A DNA stretch of 64,000 nucleotides, taken from Nitrospirota bacterium. Its GTDB lineage: Bacteria; Nitrospirota; Nitrospiria; Nitrospirales; Nitrospiraceae. Shown one piece after another: positions 1 through 8,753 of this stretch (position 1 is its first letter; each line of letters opens with the position of its first letter). The notes under the pieces are model-generated. The model did not search any database, was not told the DNA's origin, and was given only the letters and a program-made list of their open reading frames with translations. The translations under genes and the position numbers were made by a program. Location: positions 108,832 to 172,831 of the forward strand of contig JAUXQT010000053.1 of the NCBI GenBank assembly GCA_030682135.1. The letters are read 5' to 3'.

Positions 1-2
1 TG

Positions 3-239
3 TTGATCGCCCGCGAAGTGGGCTCGACCTATATTCAAGCCTACACCTCTTGCAACATCGAGTATGCGATTCCGACTGATAAGGTGATGGAAGACGCGAA
101 GACCGTTGAGAACGATCGGTATCAGTTCACGGAGTACGTGAGCGAAGAGGCCAAGCAGTATCTGACCGAGCGATATGGCTACAAAGATTATCTTCCGAAG
201 CCGGCTGCTCCTGCCGCCGCAATTCCAAACAAGGCTTAA
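3..239 (+). CDS. 2-oxoacid:ferredoxin oxidoreductase beta subunit, C-terminal fragment (truncated by window start)
   Basis: Partial ORF directly upstream of gamma, delta, epsilon and alpha subunit genes; C-terminal part resembles OFOR beta subunits. Confidence 0.65.
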   Translation: MIAREVGSTYIQAYTSCNIEYAIPTDKVMEDAKTVENDRYQFTEYVSEEAKQYLTERYGYKDYLPKPAAPAAAIPNKA

Positions 240-262
240 GCGATCAGGAGGGAGGCTCGGAC

Positions 263-976
263 ATGGCAAAGCGCTTCAACATTCGGATGGCAGGGGTCGG
301 TGGTCAAGGTGTCGTGACAGGGTCGCACATTCTGAGTACTGCGGTGATTCATGCCGGCGGCGAAAGCACGATCGTCCCATTTTATGGGTCGGAAAAACGG
401 ATGGCACCGGTCGAGAGTTACGTCCGTGTGTCGGATGAGCCGATCTATGAGATCGGGGAAATCACGTTCCCGCACATCATTATTATTTTCCATCCCCAGG
501 TTATTACGCACGGCAAGTCGTACACGATGCCGTTTTACTTCGGATTGAAGGAAGACGGGATTGCGTTGATCAACAACGACGGCCCAATGTCTCTTCACCG
601 AGACCAGCAGCGTGAGTTGGAAGAGCGCCGCGCGAAGCTCTATTATTTTCCGGCCACCAAGCTGTCGCTCGAAGTCGCGGGAATGGACCTCTGTACGAAT
701 ATGGCGTTGATGGGCTGCATCGGCGCGATCACGGGGCTGACCTCGGTTGAAGCCTTGGAGCAGTCGGTGAAGGACCGGTTCCTCGGTAAAGGATTTGTCG
801 TCTCCGGCGGCACCGCGGCCTTGGATAGCGTGGTCGAGCGGAAATTCAAAAAGAAGCAGGAATTGATCGACAAGAACGTGGCGGTGATTCAGGCCGGTTG
901 GAACTACGCAGTCGATCACGGTTGGGCTGCGCCGACGGTGAAGCGGTCGGAAGTCCGTGCGACGGTCAGCGCCTAA
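263..976 (+). CDS. 2-oxoacid:ferredoxin oxidoreductase gamma subunit
   Basis: RMAGVGGQGVVTGSHILSTAVIHAG...FYGSEKRMAPVESYVRVSD, typical POR/KOR gamma motif; RBS ggagg upstream. Confidence 0.9.
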   Translation: MAKRFNIRMAGVGGQGVVTGSHILSTAVIHAGGESTIVPFYGSEKRMAPVESYVRVSDEPIYEIGEITFPHIIIIFHPQVITHGKSYTMPFYFGLKEDGIALINNDGPMSLHRDQQRELEERRAKLYYFPATKLSLEVAGMDLCTNMALMGCIGAITGLTSVEALEQSVKDRFLGKGFVVSGGTAALDSVVERKFKKKQELIDKNVAVIQAGWNYAVDHGWAAPTVKRSEVRATVSA

Positions 977-1002
977 TCTGGATGTAGTACGAAGGAGTCA
1001 CC

Positions 1003-1335
1003 ATGTATCTGGTCGCCGATATCAATGTTGAAATCTGTGCCGCGAAGAGCTGCAAGCTCTGCACGCAATATTGCCCTGAAGCGAACACCATTCAGTACAG
1101 TGAGGACATGGGCAAGGAGAAGGGCTTTAAGTACGGTTCTGCCTATGTGGCCGTGGACCGCTGCAAGGGTTGCGCGCAGTGTGTGTGGGTTTGTGACAAT
1201 ATGGCAAAAAATAATGCGATCAAGATGATCATGATCGATCAATTGCCGCTGGCCGCCGTCACCGACAACATTCGCTACGAAGAGAAGTCGACTGTTGTGG
1301 CCCTGTCCAATCCGATGATTGTTATAGGTAATTAG
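1003..1335 (+). CDS. 2-oxoacid:ferredoxin oxidoreductase delta (ferredoxin-like) subunit
   Basis: Two Cys clusters: CAAKSCKLCTQYCPE and CKGCAQCVWVCDN; operon position. Confidence 0.85.
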   Translation: MYLVADINVEICAAKSCKLCTQYCPEANTIQYSEDMGKEKGFKYGSAYVAVDRCKGCAQCVWVCDNMAKNNAIKMIMIDQLPLAAVTDNIRYEEKSTVVALSNPMIVIGN

Positions 1336-1347
1336 GGAGGTACGGGA

Positions 1348-2112
1348 GTGGCAACGACGCCTGATACAAGAGAGCGCATCATTGTTCCGGGTCCGGCCGG
1401 ATTCCATCCGCCGTCGGCGGCTCAGTTGGGAGTCGCGCTGCCAGACCCAGGGGAGGGGCTGTATTACGGATTGCTGGAGCCCAATGAGGACAAGGTCATC
1501 GAAGAGATGGCCCGTAAAATGCTGACGAGCCCCAATGCGACGATTTTCCCGGGACCGCTGGTTCTTTGGGCGTGGAACGAGCATGCGATTGAAAAAGCGA
1601 AGGCCGTGCTGGAGATTGCCGCTCAGATTCCCAATGTCATGATCATCCCCATGCCGGACTATCGGCCGAAGTATCCCAAAATCGATCCGGAAGAGGTCAT
1701 CAATCCGAATCACCCGAACCTCACGATTTGGGGCAACAAGATTGAAGCCTGTATTTTCATCGGTGTGCATTGCCACTACGCTAACCTGACCTTGAAAATG
1801 ATTCGCGCGGGCACGAACTGCTTGACGATGGCGATCTGTGCGGAGCAGGGCCATGAAGACGCGATGCTGACGATTCGGGATTCGGATATCGTCAAGTTGA
1901 AGAAGACGGCTCAGGTCTTCAAGCGGGTACGCGAAGAGATGGGCATCAAGCTGCCGGAGAACGGCGAAAACGTGCGGTTTACCGGGACGCAAGCAAGAGT
2001 CCATGGTGGAAAAACTCACACGAACCCCCTCACCTTTGCCCCCGTGACGGTGGGCGTTGCCGGTGCGGCCGCCTTCGGCCATTCCGCCGAGCAGATGAAG
2101 CGTGAAGGCTAA
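1348..2112 (+). CDS. 2-oxoacid:ferredoxin oxidoreductase fifth (epsilon-type) subunit
   Basis: GTG start after gaggtacgg; 254 aa; sits between delta and alpha genes as in five-subunit OFORs. Confidence 0.65.
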   Translation: MATTPDTRERIIVPGPAGFHPPSAAQLGVALPDPGEGLYYGLLEPNEDKVIEEMARKMLTSPNATIFPGPLVLWAWNEHAIEKAKAVLEIAAQIPNVMIIPMPDYRPKYPKIDPEEVINPNHPNLTIWGNKIEACIFIGVHCHYANLTLKMIRAGTNCLTMAICAEQGHEDAMLTIRDSDIVKLKKTAQVFKRVREEMGIKLPENGENVRFTGTQARVHGGKTHTNPLTFAPVTVGVAGAAAFGHSAEQMKREG

Positions 2113-2156
2113 GCAAGGTCGATATAGTACAGGCGATATAGCCGAGAGGTGTCACA

Positions 2157-3464
2157 ATGAGCGAAACAGTCAAAGCAGCAGAAGCGCCAAGCCAGCCGGT
2201 TGCCAGGAAAGATCCCCATGCCGAAGCCAAGCGGCAGAGGGTGGTGACGCCGGAATATATGTTCCTCGAAGCCCCGCGAACGAAAGAGTTCATCACGGGC
2301 AGCGAAGCGGCGAAAGAAGCCATTCGGCGATCCAATGTGGATTTGGCCATCGCCTACCCCATCACTCCGCAGAGCGAAACGATGCAGCTCGTCGGTGTGT
2401 TGTATGGCGAGGGGTATGTTAAAGAGTACTACCGCGGTGAAGAAGAAGTCGGTGTGATGGCAGCCATTGCCGGTGGGTCACGAGCCGGCGTTCGTTGTTA
2501 TACAGCGACCGCTGGTCCTGGTACGTTGCGTGGTCTTGAAGGCATTGCATCATGGCCCGGGCATCGGTTGCCCGTTGTCGCGATGTTCACCTGCCGCGTC
2601 GTTAATGCTCCATTGGCCATTCAGCCTGACAATATCGAAGTTGCGTACTTATTGAACTGCGGCATGATTGTGTTCCATGCCGAGAATCAACAGGATATGT
2701 ACGATTTTACGCTGGCGGGTTTTACGATCAGCGAGAAAAACGATGTGACGCTTCCCGTCGGTGTCTGCTGTGACGGATTCTTTGTCACGCATGCCCGTGG
2801 CTACGTTCGCATGCAGGACCGCAGCATGAAGCTGCCTCCTCGTGAGGCCTGGCGCGGTGCGGTTCCGGTGCTCGATGCGGAGAATCCTCCCGCCCGTTTG
2901 TCCCGCGATGCCCCGGTGCAGAAGTCGAACTTCATGGCCTATAATATCCATGCGGTGTGGCAGCAGGAAGTGTGGGCGGCGGTCGAACGGTCCCGCAAGT
3001 ACATCAATCAGTATATGGGTGGCTTGCTGACGGCGGAAAATGTCGAGGGTGCCGAGGCGGTGATCATCGCTTCAGGCAGTGCCGCGGCTCAATCGCGTGA
3101 AGCGGTCCGTATTTGCGCAGAGAAGGGTATCAAGATCGGCTTGATCAAGATCCGGTCGCTTCGCCCCTTCCCGACGAAAGAGTTGCGGGAGCTCTGCGGC
3201 AAAGCGAAGCTCATTGTTGTCCCGGAGTTCAACTATCCCGGATGGCTGGCGAAAGAAGTGGCCACGGCGATTTACGGATTCTCCAATGCCAAGATCATCG
3301 GCGGACCAAGAGTTTATGGCGGTCAGTCGATGCCGGTGGAGTTGATCGTGGACGAAGTCGAGTCCGGTCTGACCGGAAAGAAGTCCACCAACGTCGCCCA
3401 GTCTTCCATCATGGGTGGAGCCGTCAATCAGGATGACGTCGCGCACTTCATGCGCAGCATCTAG
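2157..3464 (+). CDS. 2-oxoacid:ferredoxin oxidoreductase alpha subunit
   Basis: AIAYPITPQSETMQLVGVLYGEG...YTATAGPGTLRGLEGIASWPGHRLPVV. Confidence 0.92.
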   Translation: MSETVKAAEAPSQPVARKDPHAEAKRQRVVTPEYMFLEAPRTKEFITGSEAAKEAIRRSNVDLAIAYPITPQSETMQLVGVLYGEGYVKEYYRGEEEVGVMAAIAGGSRAGVRCYTATAGPGTLRGLEGIASWPGHRLPVVAMFTCRVVNAPLAIQPDNIEVAYLLNCGMIVFHAENQQDMYDFTLAGFTISEKNDVTLPVGVCCDGFFVTHARGYVRMQDRSMKLPPREAWRGAVPVLDAENPPARLSRDAPVQKSNFMAYNIHAVWQQEVWAAVERSRKYINQYMGGLLTAENVEGAEAVIIASGSAAAQSREAVRICAEKGIKIGLIKIRSLRPFPTKELRELCGKAKLIVVPEFNYPGWLAKEVATAIYGFSNAKIIGGPRVYGGQSMPVELIVDEVESGLTGKKSTNVAQSSIMGGAVNQDDVAHFMRSI

Positions 3465-3481
3465 AACGGTTGTAGAAGCAG

Positions 3482-3527
3482 AAACACCACGGGCCCATCC
3501 GGATGACCGGATGGGCCCGTGGTGTTT
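3482..3527 (+). terminator. Perfect 21-bp stem terminator-like hairpin after the oxidoreductase operon
   Basis: AAACACCACGGGCCCATCCGG-ATGA-CCGGATGGGCCCGTGGTGTTT, followed by T-rich tttagtttgttttgttt. Confidence 0.85.
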
Positions 3528-3539
3528 TAGTTTGTTTTG

Positions 3540-3582
3540 TTTATCTGGTCTGTTTGGTTGAACCAGATAAACCAAACAGACC
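3540..3582. repeat. Interleaved inverted repeats (A-B-A'-B' order)
   Basis: TTTATCTGGT (3540-3549) pairs with ACCAGATAAA (3562-3571); GGTCTGTTTGGT (3547-3558) pairs with ACCAAACAGACC (3571-3582). Confidence 0.8.
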
Positions 3583-3605
3583 AAATGAACGACTCAACCG
3601 TTTTG

Positions 3606-3854
3606 TTAGCCCTGCAGTTCGTCCTGGACCAGGTCTTCAGTCTCCGGCATGCCATAGGCCACATACTTGGCATAGGAGAGATAGATCATGGCGCTGTCTC
3701 TCATGGCTTTGGAGCCTTGTGACAGGCGGAAGACCTGATCTGGGTTATGAGATGGAGCCGCCCCCATCGTTTCCACGTGGCCTTGGAGGAGCAGGGTGAA
3801 TCGCTCCATCGAATTCTCTACATCTTTGTAGGCTAATAAAATTGCATCTGTCAT
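3606..3854 (-). CDS. Hypothetical small protein
   Basis: MTDAILLAYKDVENSMERFTLLLQG...; aggagg RBS 5' of the internal ATG at 3854. Confidence 0.6.
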   Translation of the reverse strand: MTDAILLAYKDVENSMERFTLLLQGHVETMGAAPSHNPDQVFRLSQGSKAMRDSAMIYLSYAKYVAYGMPETEDLVQDELQG

Positions 3855-3886
3855 AGTTGTCCTCCTAATCGACATCAGCTTACACT

Positions 3887-5098
3887 ATGCCCATGCAACC
3901 CTTCAACGAGAAGACATCCTCCAGCCTGTCAGCTGAAATTCTCAGAGCTCTGGCACGGATGTCGTCCGAGCAAAGTCTCCAGGGTAATGCCTTGGCGCAG
4001 GCGGTCGTCAACCTTTCGCGTCTCTTTACTGCCGAACGTGCAGCATTGCCGCCGAGGTACTTGGATGATGCTGCCCATGCGGCTGCCTATGCATCGTATT
4101 TTCTTCCCGTGAACCTCTCCAAAGTTCAAGTCTTGTTAGATGAGCTGCCAAACGGCAGCGAAGGGGAAGCTTTGGATCGTCCGATGGCGGTGCTTGACCT
4201 CGGCTGTGGTCCAGGAACTGGTTCCGTCGCCCTCTTGGACTGGCTGTGGCACCGCAGCCCTGAGCGTGCGAAGGCTGTGTCGGTTCTGGCGACGGATGGT
4301 TCTCTGGCGCCGTTGCAAGATACGAAGAGACTGTGGGATGCCTATTGCCGGGAGGTCGGGATACCCAGCGACGGTCTCCGATGTGTCGTGGGCAATCTCG
4401 AGCATCCGCTCAAAGGCGATCTGGGTAAGCAGATTGTGCGAGGCGGGCCGTATGACCTGATTATCATGGCGAACTGTTTAAACGAAATGTTTCCGGTATC
4501 GGTCGACCCTCCTGCCGAACGTGCCACGGTTATTGCGCAGCTTCTCCCATTTCTCGCACCGCACGGAACGATCATGATCGTTGAGCCGGCATTACGGCAA
4601 ACGGCTCGTGCTTTACATCTCGTGCGTAATCATCTGCTCAAACAGGGCGTCTGTACGGTATATAGTCCCTGCCTGCATGAGGGGGCCTGTCCTGCGTTAG
4701 ACCGTCCAGACGATTGGTGCCATGAGGAGCGACCCTGGCAGACGCCCCCTGCTATAGCCGAGATCGACTGGGAGGTGGGGTTTATTAAAGACGCGCTGAA
4801 GTTTTCCTATTTGCTGTTACGCACAGACGGTCGTGCCATTGTACCGCGGAGCCCGCAGACGTTCCGGGTCGTGAGCGAATTACGAGAGTTGAAAGGCGAT
4901 ACGCGAGCGTGGCTTTGCAACGAACTGGGCCGGTCGGAGGTTGGGCGACTCGACCGCGCCGCGTCTTCGACCAATGCAGGATTGGAAGCTTGTCATCGAG
5001 GGGCGATTATTCGGCTTGAAGGGGTACAGCGGAAAGAAGGGGCAAGCTTGGGACGGATTCCGGTAGATGGAACGATTGAAATGATACGGCCAGCCTAA
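3887..5098 (+). CDS. Rsm22-like small ribosomal subunit methyltransferase family protein
   Basis: AAYASYFLPVNLSKVQVLLDEL...VLDLGCGPGTGSVALLDW (SAM motif), Rsm22-like layout. Confidence 0.7.
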   Translation: MPMQPFNEKTSSSLSAEILRALARMSSEQSLQGNALAQAVVNLSRLFTAERAALPPRYLDDAAHAAAYASYFLPVNLSKVQVLLDELPNGSEGEALDRPMAVLDLGCGPGTGSVALLDWLWHRSPERAKAVSVLATDGSLAPLQDTKRLWDAYCREVGIPSDGLRCVVGNLEHPLKGDLGKQIVRGGPYDLIIMANCLNEMFPVSVDPPAERATVIAQLLPFLAPHGTIMIVEPALRQTARALHLVRNHLLKQGVCTVYSPCLHEGACPALDRPDDWCHEERPWQTPPAIAEIDWEVGFIKDALKFSYLLLRTDGRAIVPRSPQTFRVVSELRELKGDTRAWLCNELGRSEVGRLDRAASSTNAGLEACHRGAIIRLEGVQRKEGASLGRIPVDGTIEMIRPA

Positions 5099-5104
5099 GT
5101 TGGA

Positions 5105-5299
5105 CTAGTCGGCTTCCGGTTCAGAGTTCCCGTGCTGGTGACTCACTCTGTCCTCGTCGAACAGTGCGGCCATTTCTTCGGCGATCATGTCGCGATCGTT
5201 CGGCACTGACACGAGCGGAATTTCTTTTCTGACTCTGGCCACGGGCTCAGGGGCAGGACTATCAGAAACTTTCGCTGGGTCTTTGGGTGTGTCAGACAT
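5105..5299 (-). CDS. Hypothetical small protein
   Basis: Short ORF MSDTPKDPAKVSDSPAPEP...; intergenic position. Confidence 0.4.
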   Translation of the reverse strand: MSDTPKDPAKVSDSPAPEPVARVRKEIPLVSVPNDRDMIAEEMAALFDEDRVSHQHGNSEPEAD

Positions 5300-5337
5300 A
5301 ACTAAAGTATACACGATGCTGACGGTGAAAAGGGGAT

Positions 5338-5697
5338 CTATTCAAAAGCTTCCAGGGAGGACCGTTCCGGGAAGGTCTTGTGGCATGAGGTGCAGGTCAG
5401 GAAATAGATAGATTCCCTGACGGACATGGTAATGCGAAAGTTGAGACTTACGCCTCGCTGATTGCAGGTCGGACAGGACATCTCCTTGAGCCGGTAGGGG
5501 ATATCCGGTTGCGTGCGCTGGTAGAATTCCATATCCGTATAGATCGGAAAGCTGTAGTAGCACTTCTTGCAGACGCCTCGCCATTCTCCATCCGCCTGCA
5601 TAAAACGTTGATCGACTCCGAAGCGTGACTCCTTACAGATCGCGCATTGAACGGTCTCGAGTCTGGTTTCAACTTCTTTGACGGTGAGGCTGGGCAT
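5338..5697 (-). CDS. Zinc-ribbon-type protein with three CxxC pairs
   Basis: CAICKES...CKKCYYSF...CPTCNQRG...CTSCHKTF; aggagcttgtg upstream. Confidence 0.65.
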   Translation of the reverse strand: MPSLTVKEVETRLETVQCAICKESRFGVDQRFMQADGEWRGVCKKCYYSFPIYTDMEFYQRTQPDIPYRLKEMSCPTCNQRGVSLNFRITMSVRESIYFLTCTSCHKTFPERSSLEAFE

Positions 5698-5828
5698 TCA
5701 CAAGCTCCTTGCGCAGAAGTGCGCGATATTGTGCGGATAGTATAACGTTCGCGGCGAAGCGAGCGCAACGGGATCTGTCAGGGATTTTTTCTTGACCTGA
5801 TCACGGCGCCGCCTATACTGAGAGGGCG

Positions 5829-6284
5829 ATGCACTATATTACCGAGACACTCCTCGTTGGCAATATCAACGACGCGAGCGAGCCGCCGGCACAGGTCAGT
5901 GCGGTCCTCCTGGTCGCGGCTGAATTCACCGCACAACCTCCCACATGGCTCTCCTCTGGCAGGATTCCGTTTTCAGAATATGCTGAAGCCGAACCACTTC
6001 TATTGGACCGGGCCGTGAGCTGGGTCGAACAGCATGCTTCTGACAATCGGGTGATGGTCTGCTGCCGTGCCGGGATGAGCCGGTCTGTATCGGTGGTCAT
6101 GGCCTATCTCTGTTGTGTCCAGGGGATGACCTATGCGGAGGTTTTGAAGTTGGTCACGACTCGCCGGCCTGGCGCCATGCCCCTTCCCAATCTGGAGAAA
6201 GCCATCATGCAGGTTCGGCGCCTTCGCCAAACTCGCACGATGAACAAGCCTGGTCTCGCGTCGCGCCGAGCCTCTGGCTCGTAG
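5829..6284 (+). CDS. Dual-specificity protein phosphatase family protein
   Basis: P-loop VMVCCRAGMSRSVSVVMAYL (CX5R). Confidence 0.8.
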   Translation: MHYITETLLVGNINDASEPPAQVSAVLLVAAEFTAQPPTWLSSGRIPFSEYAEAEPLLLDRAVSWVEQHASDNRVMVCCRAGMSRSVSVVMAYLCCVQGMTYAEVLKLVTTRRPGAMPLPNLEKAIMQVRRLRQTRTMNKPGLASRRASGS

Positions 6285-6405
6285 CGCTGGTACCGAGTAC
6301 GATCTTTCCCTCAGCCGCTCTTCTTCCACATTGCCTTTCACGTGTGGCTCATGGCCTAATCCCCCTGATTAGAGTAAGCGCGTCACTTGAGCAGGATCTT
6401 TTTCG

Positions 6406-7242
6406 ATGCCGGAATTACCAGAAGCAGAGGCCGTTGCCCGTCAGATACGGGATCGTTTACTTGGCGCGCAACTCAGCGAGTGCCAGGTGGGCCGTGAAGA
6501 TATTGTTCGTGAAGGGTTATCCACGCTCTCGTGGTATCGCGGTGCGCGGCTGGAAGATGTGGCGCGATATGGAAAGAGTGTGGCGCTGGGGTTCAGGAAC
6601 GAGAGTGAACTGCGATACATCGTTGCAGAGCTCGGCATGACCGGCCTCCTGCTCTTTCACGCGACGCAGACGAAACATCCGCAGCATGTGCATGTTCGCC
6701 TGTCGTTCACGGGAGGCCGTGAATCGGAGCTGCGCTATTGGAATCCCAGACGGTTCGGACGGATGTCCTTGCTGGATCAGGCGGGGCTTGATGCCTATCG
6801 CGCCCGTCGTTTCGGGGTCGATCCTCTGGTGGTATCGCGCGAGGAGTTCATCAGTCTGATGGAAGCCAAACGCGGCAGGCTCAAGCCGCTGTTGATGCAT
6901 CAGCAAGTCATCGCGGGGATCGGGAATATCTATGCGAACGAAATTCTCTTCCGCGCCAGGCTCCATCCGAACCGCGAGGTGCATCGGCTGCGCAAGGCGG
7001 CGATCGTCACGCTCCATGAGACCATGCAATCGGTGCTGCGCGAGGCGATTTCTTGCGGCGGATCGAGCGTCAAGGATTTCTTCGCGCCGGATGGCACAGA
7101 AGGCCAATATAAGCGACGTCACCTCGTCTATGGCAAGGAAGGGCAGCCCTGCCCCAACCACTGCGGACGGACAATTATCCGTCTGCAAAGTGAACGAAGC
7201 TCGTTTTTTTGCCCAGCCTGCCAATCAAATCGATTCCGGTGA
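6406..7242 (+). CDS. mutM: Formamidopyrimidine-DNA glycosylase
   Basis: MPELPEAEAVARQIRDRLLG start; GIGNIYANEILFRARLHP; C-terminal zinc finger CPNHCGRTI...CPACQ. Confidence 0.92.
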   Translation: MPELPEAEAVARQIRDRLLGAQLSECQVGREDIVREGLSTLSWYRGARLEDVARYGKSVALGFRNESELRYIVAELGMTGLLLFHATQTKHPQHVHVRLSFTGGRESELRYWNPRRFGRMSLLDQAGLDAYRARRFGVDPLVVSREEFISLMEAKRGRLKPLLMHQQVIAGIGNIYANEILFRARLHPNREVHRLRKAAIVTLHETMQSVLREAISCGGSSVKDFFAPDGTEGQYKRRHLVYGKEGQPCPNHCGRTIIRLQSERSSFFCPACQSNRFR

Positions 7243-7458
7243 TAATTCTTGCCAGGGCCATGTAGGAGGCTTCGGGTCGTACGGCATATTTTCTCCCATG
7301 CTTTCATTGGCTTATGAGCGATATGCGCCAGGAGTTCTTGTCGATAGGCCTTTTGAGCCGATGGTCTTAGTTCCTCTGGTGTATTGAGTCGTCCAACCGA
7401 TTTCGTTAGAATCCTCCTCCTTTACAATTGTTTCTCACCATTCTGAAGGAGTGACGTC

Positions 7459-8658
7459 ATGGCAAAGGTGCTCGAAGGTCCCGGGATGGGGCTGATGAAG
7501 AAGTGGGGTATCACGGTCCCCAACTATGTCGTCGTCACTTCGGTTGACGAATTGACGAAGCTCGGCCAAGCCAATGAATGGCTGAAGAAATCCAAGTTGG
7601 TGGTGAAGGCGCATGAAGCGCTCGGCTCCCGGTTCAAGCTCGGATTGGTGAAGGTCGATCTTGACTTCAAGGCGGCGGAAGCCGCGGCGAAGGAGATGAT
7701 CGGTCGTCAGGTCGGCAGCATCACCGTCTCCCAGGTGATCGTGTCCGAAATGATTCCGCACAAAGAAGAGTATTATTGTGCGGTGAAGTCCACCCGCGAA
7801 GGGACGGATATTCTGGTCGCCAACTGCGGCGGCATTGAAGTCGAATCGAATTGGGAGCGCGTGAAGCGCTTGGCTTTGGAAGTCGGGCAGCAGCCTTCGG
7901 CGGAAGCGCTCGAGAAGGTGGCGAAGGATGCGGGGTTCACCGGTCCGCTCGTGAAGAAGATGGCCGATTTTGCCGGGAAGATGTTCGCCTGTTTCGACAG
8001 TGAAGATGCGCAGTATTTGGAAGTGAATCCCGTGGTTCTGCGCGAACAAGACAGTGAGCTCATCGCGTTGGATGCGGTGACGCTGCTCGACGGCGACGCC
8101 AAGTTCCGGCATCCCGATTGGAACTTTGCCTTTGCCGCAGAATTCGGTCGTGCCTATTCCAAACATGAGATGGAAGTGATGGCGGTCGACTCCAAGATCA
8201 AGGGGTCAGTCAAATTTATCGAGATTCCCGGCGGCGATACGGCGATGCTGCCGGCAGGCGGTGGCGCCAGCGTCTATTATTCCGACGCCGTCGTGGCGCG
8301 CGGTGGCAAACTCGCAAACTACGCGGAGTATTCGGGTGATCCGCCAGATTGGGCGGTTGAAGTCTTGACCGACAAGGTTTGCTCATTGCCCGGGATCAAG
8401 AACATCATCGTCGGCGGGGCGATTGCCAATTTCACCGACGTGGTGAAGACCTTCGGCGGCATCATCAACGGATTCCGCAAGGCAAAGTCGGAAGGGAAGC
8501 TCAAGGGCGTGAAGATCTGGGTGCGTCGCGGAGGCCCGCGGGAGAAGGAAGGGCTCGACGCGATGCGCGCGCTCAAGGACGAAGGATTCGACATCAACGT
8601 CTTCGATCGTAATACGCCGCTCACCGACATCGTTGATAAGGCGCTACAAAAACAGTAA
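7459..8658 (+). CDS. aclB: ATP-citrate lyase, small (beta) subunit
   Basis: ATP-grasp-like MAKVLEGPGMGLMKKWGI...SKLVVKAHEALGSRFKLGLVKVDLDF; upstream of large subunit. Confidence 0.9.
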   Translation: MAKVLEGPGMGLMKKWGITVPNYVVVTSVDELTKLGQANEWLKKSKLVVKAHEALGSRFKLGLVKVDLDFKAAEAAAKEMIGRQVGSITVSQVIVSEMIPHKEEYYCAVKSTREGTDILVANCGGIEVESNWERVKRLALEVGQQPSAEALEKVAKDAGFTGPLVKKMADFAGKMFACFDSEDAQYLEVNPVVLREQDSELIALDAVTLLDGDAKFRHPDWNFAFAAEFGRAYSKHEMEVMAVDSKIKGSVKFIEIPGGDTAMLPAGGGASVYYSDAVVARGGKLANYAEYSGDPPDWAVEVLTDKVCSLPGIKNIIVGGAIANFTDVVKTFGGIINGFRKAKSEGKLKGVKIWVRRGGPREKEGLDAMRALKDEGFDINVFDRNTPLTDIVDKALQKQ

Positions 8659-8660
8659 CG

Positions 8661-8733
8661 AGTGCTGAGGCCTGAGTGCTGAGCGGTAAGAGCTGCTCTT
8701 CAACTCAGCACGCAGCACTTAGCACTCAGCACT
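8661..8733. repeat. Intergenic hairpin with tandem AGTGCTGAG arms
   Basis: AGTGCTGAG x2 then CTCAGCA/CTTAGCACTCAGCACT on the other arm. Confidence 0.85.
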
Positions 8734-8753
8734 GAAAGAAGAGGGAGATCCCG

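Noticed and set aside
973-2082. 369-aa minus-strand ORF across the OFOR delta/epsilon genes
   Set aside because: Antisense to two supported genes, no domain-like motif, shadow-ORF composition.
8661-8733. Possible CRISPR-like array (AGTGCTGAG repeats)
   Set aside because: Units are ~9 bp, degenerate, without spacers of uniform length, and arms are inverted; no cas genes in the window.
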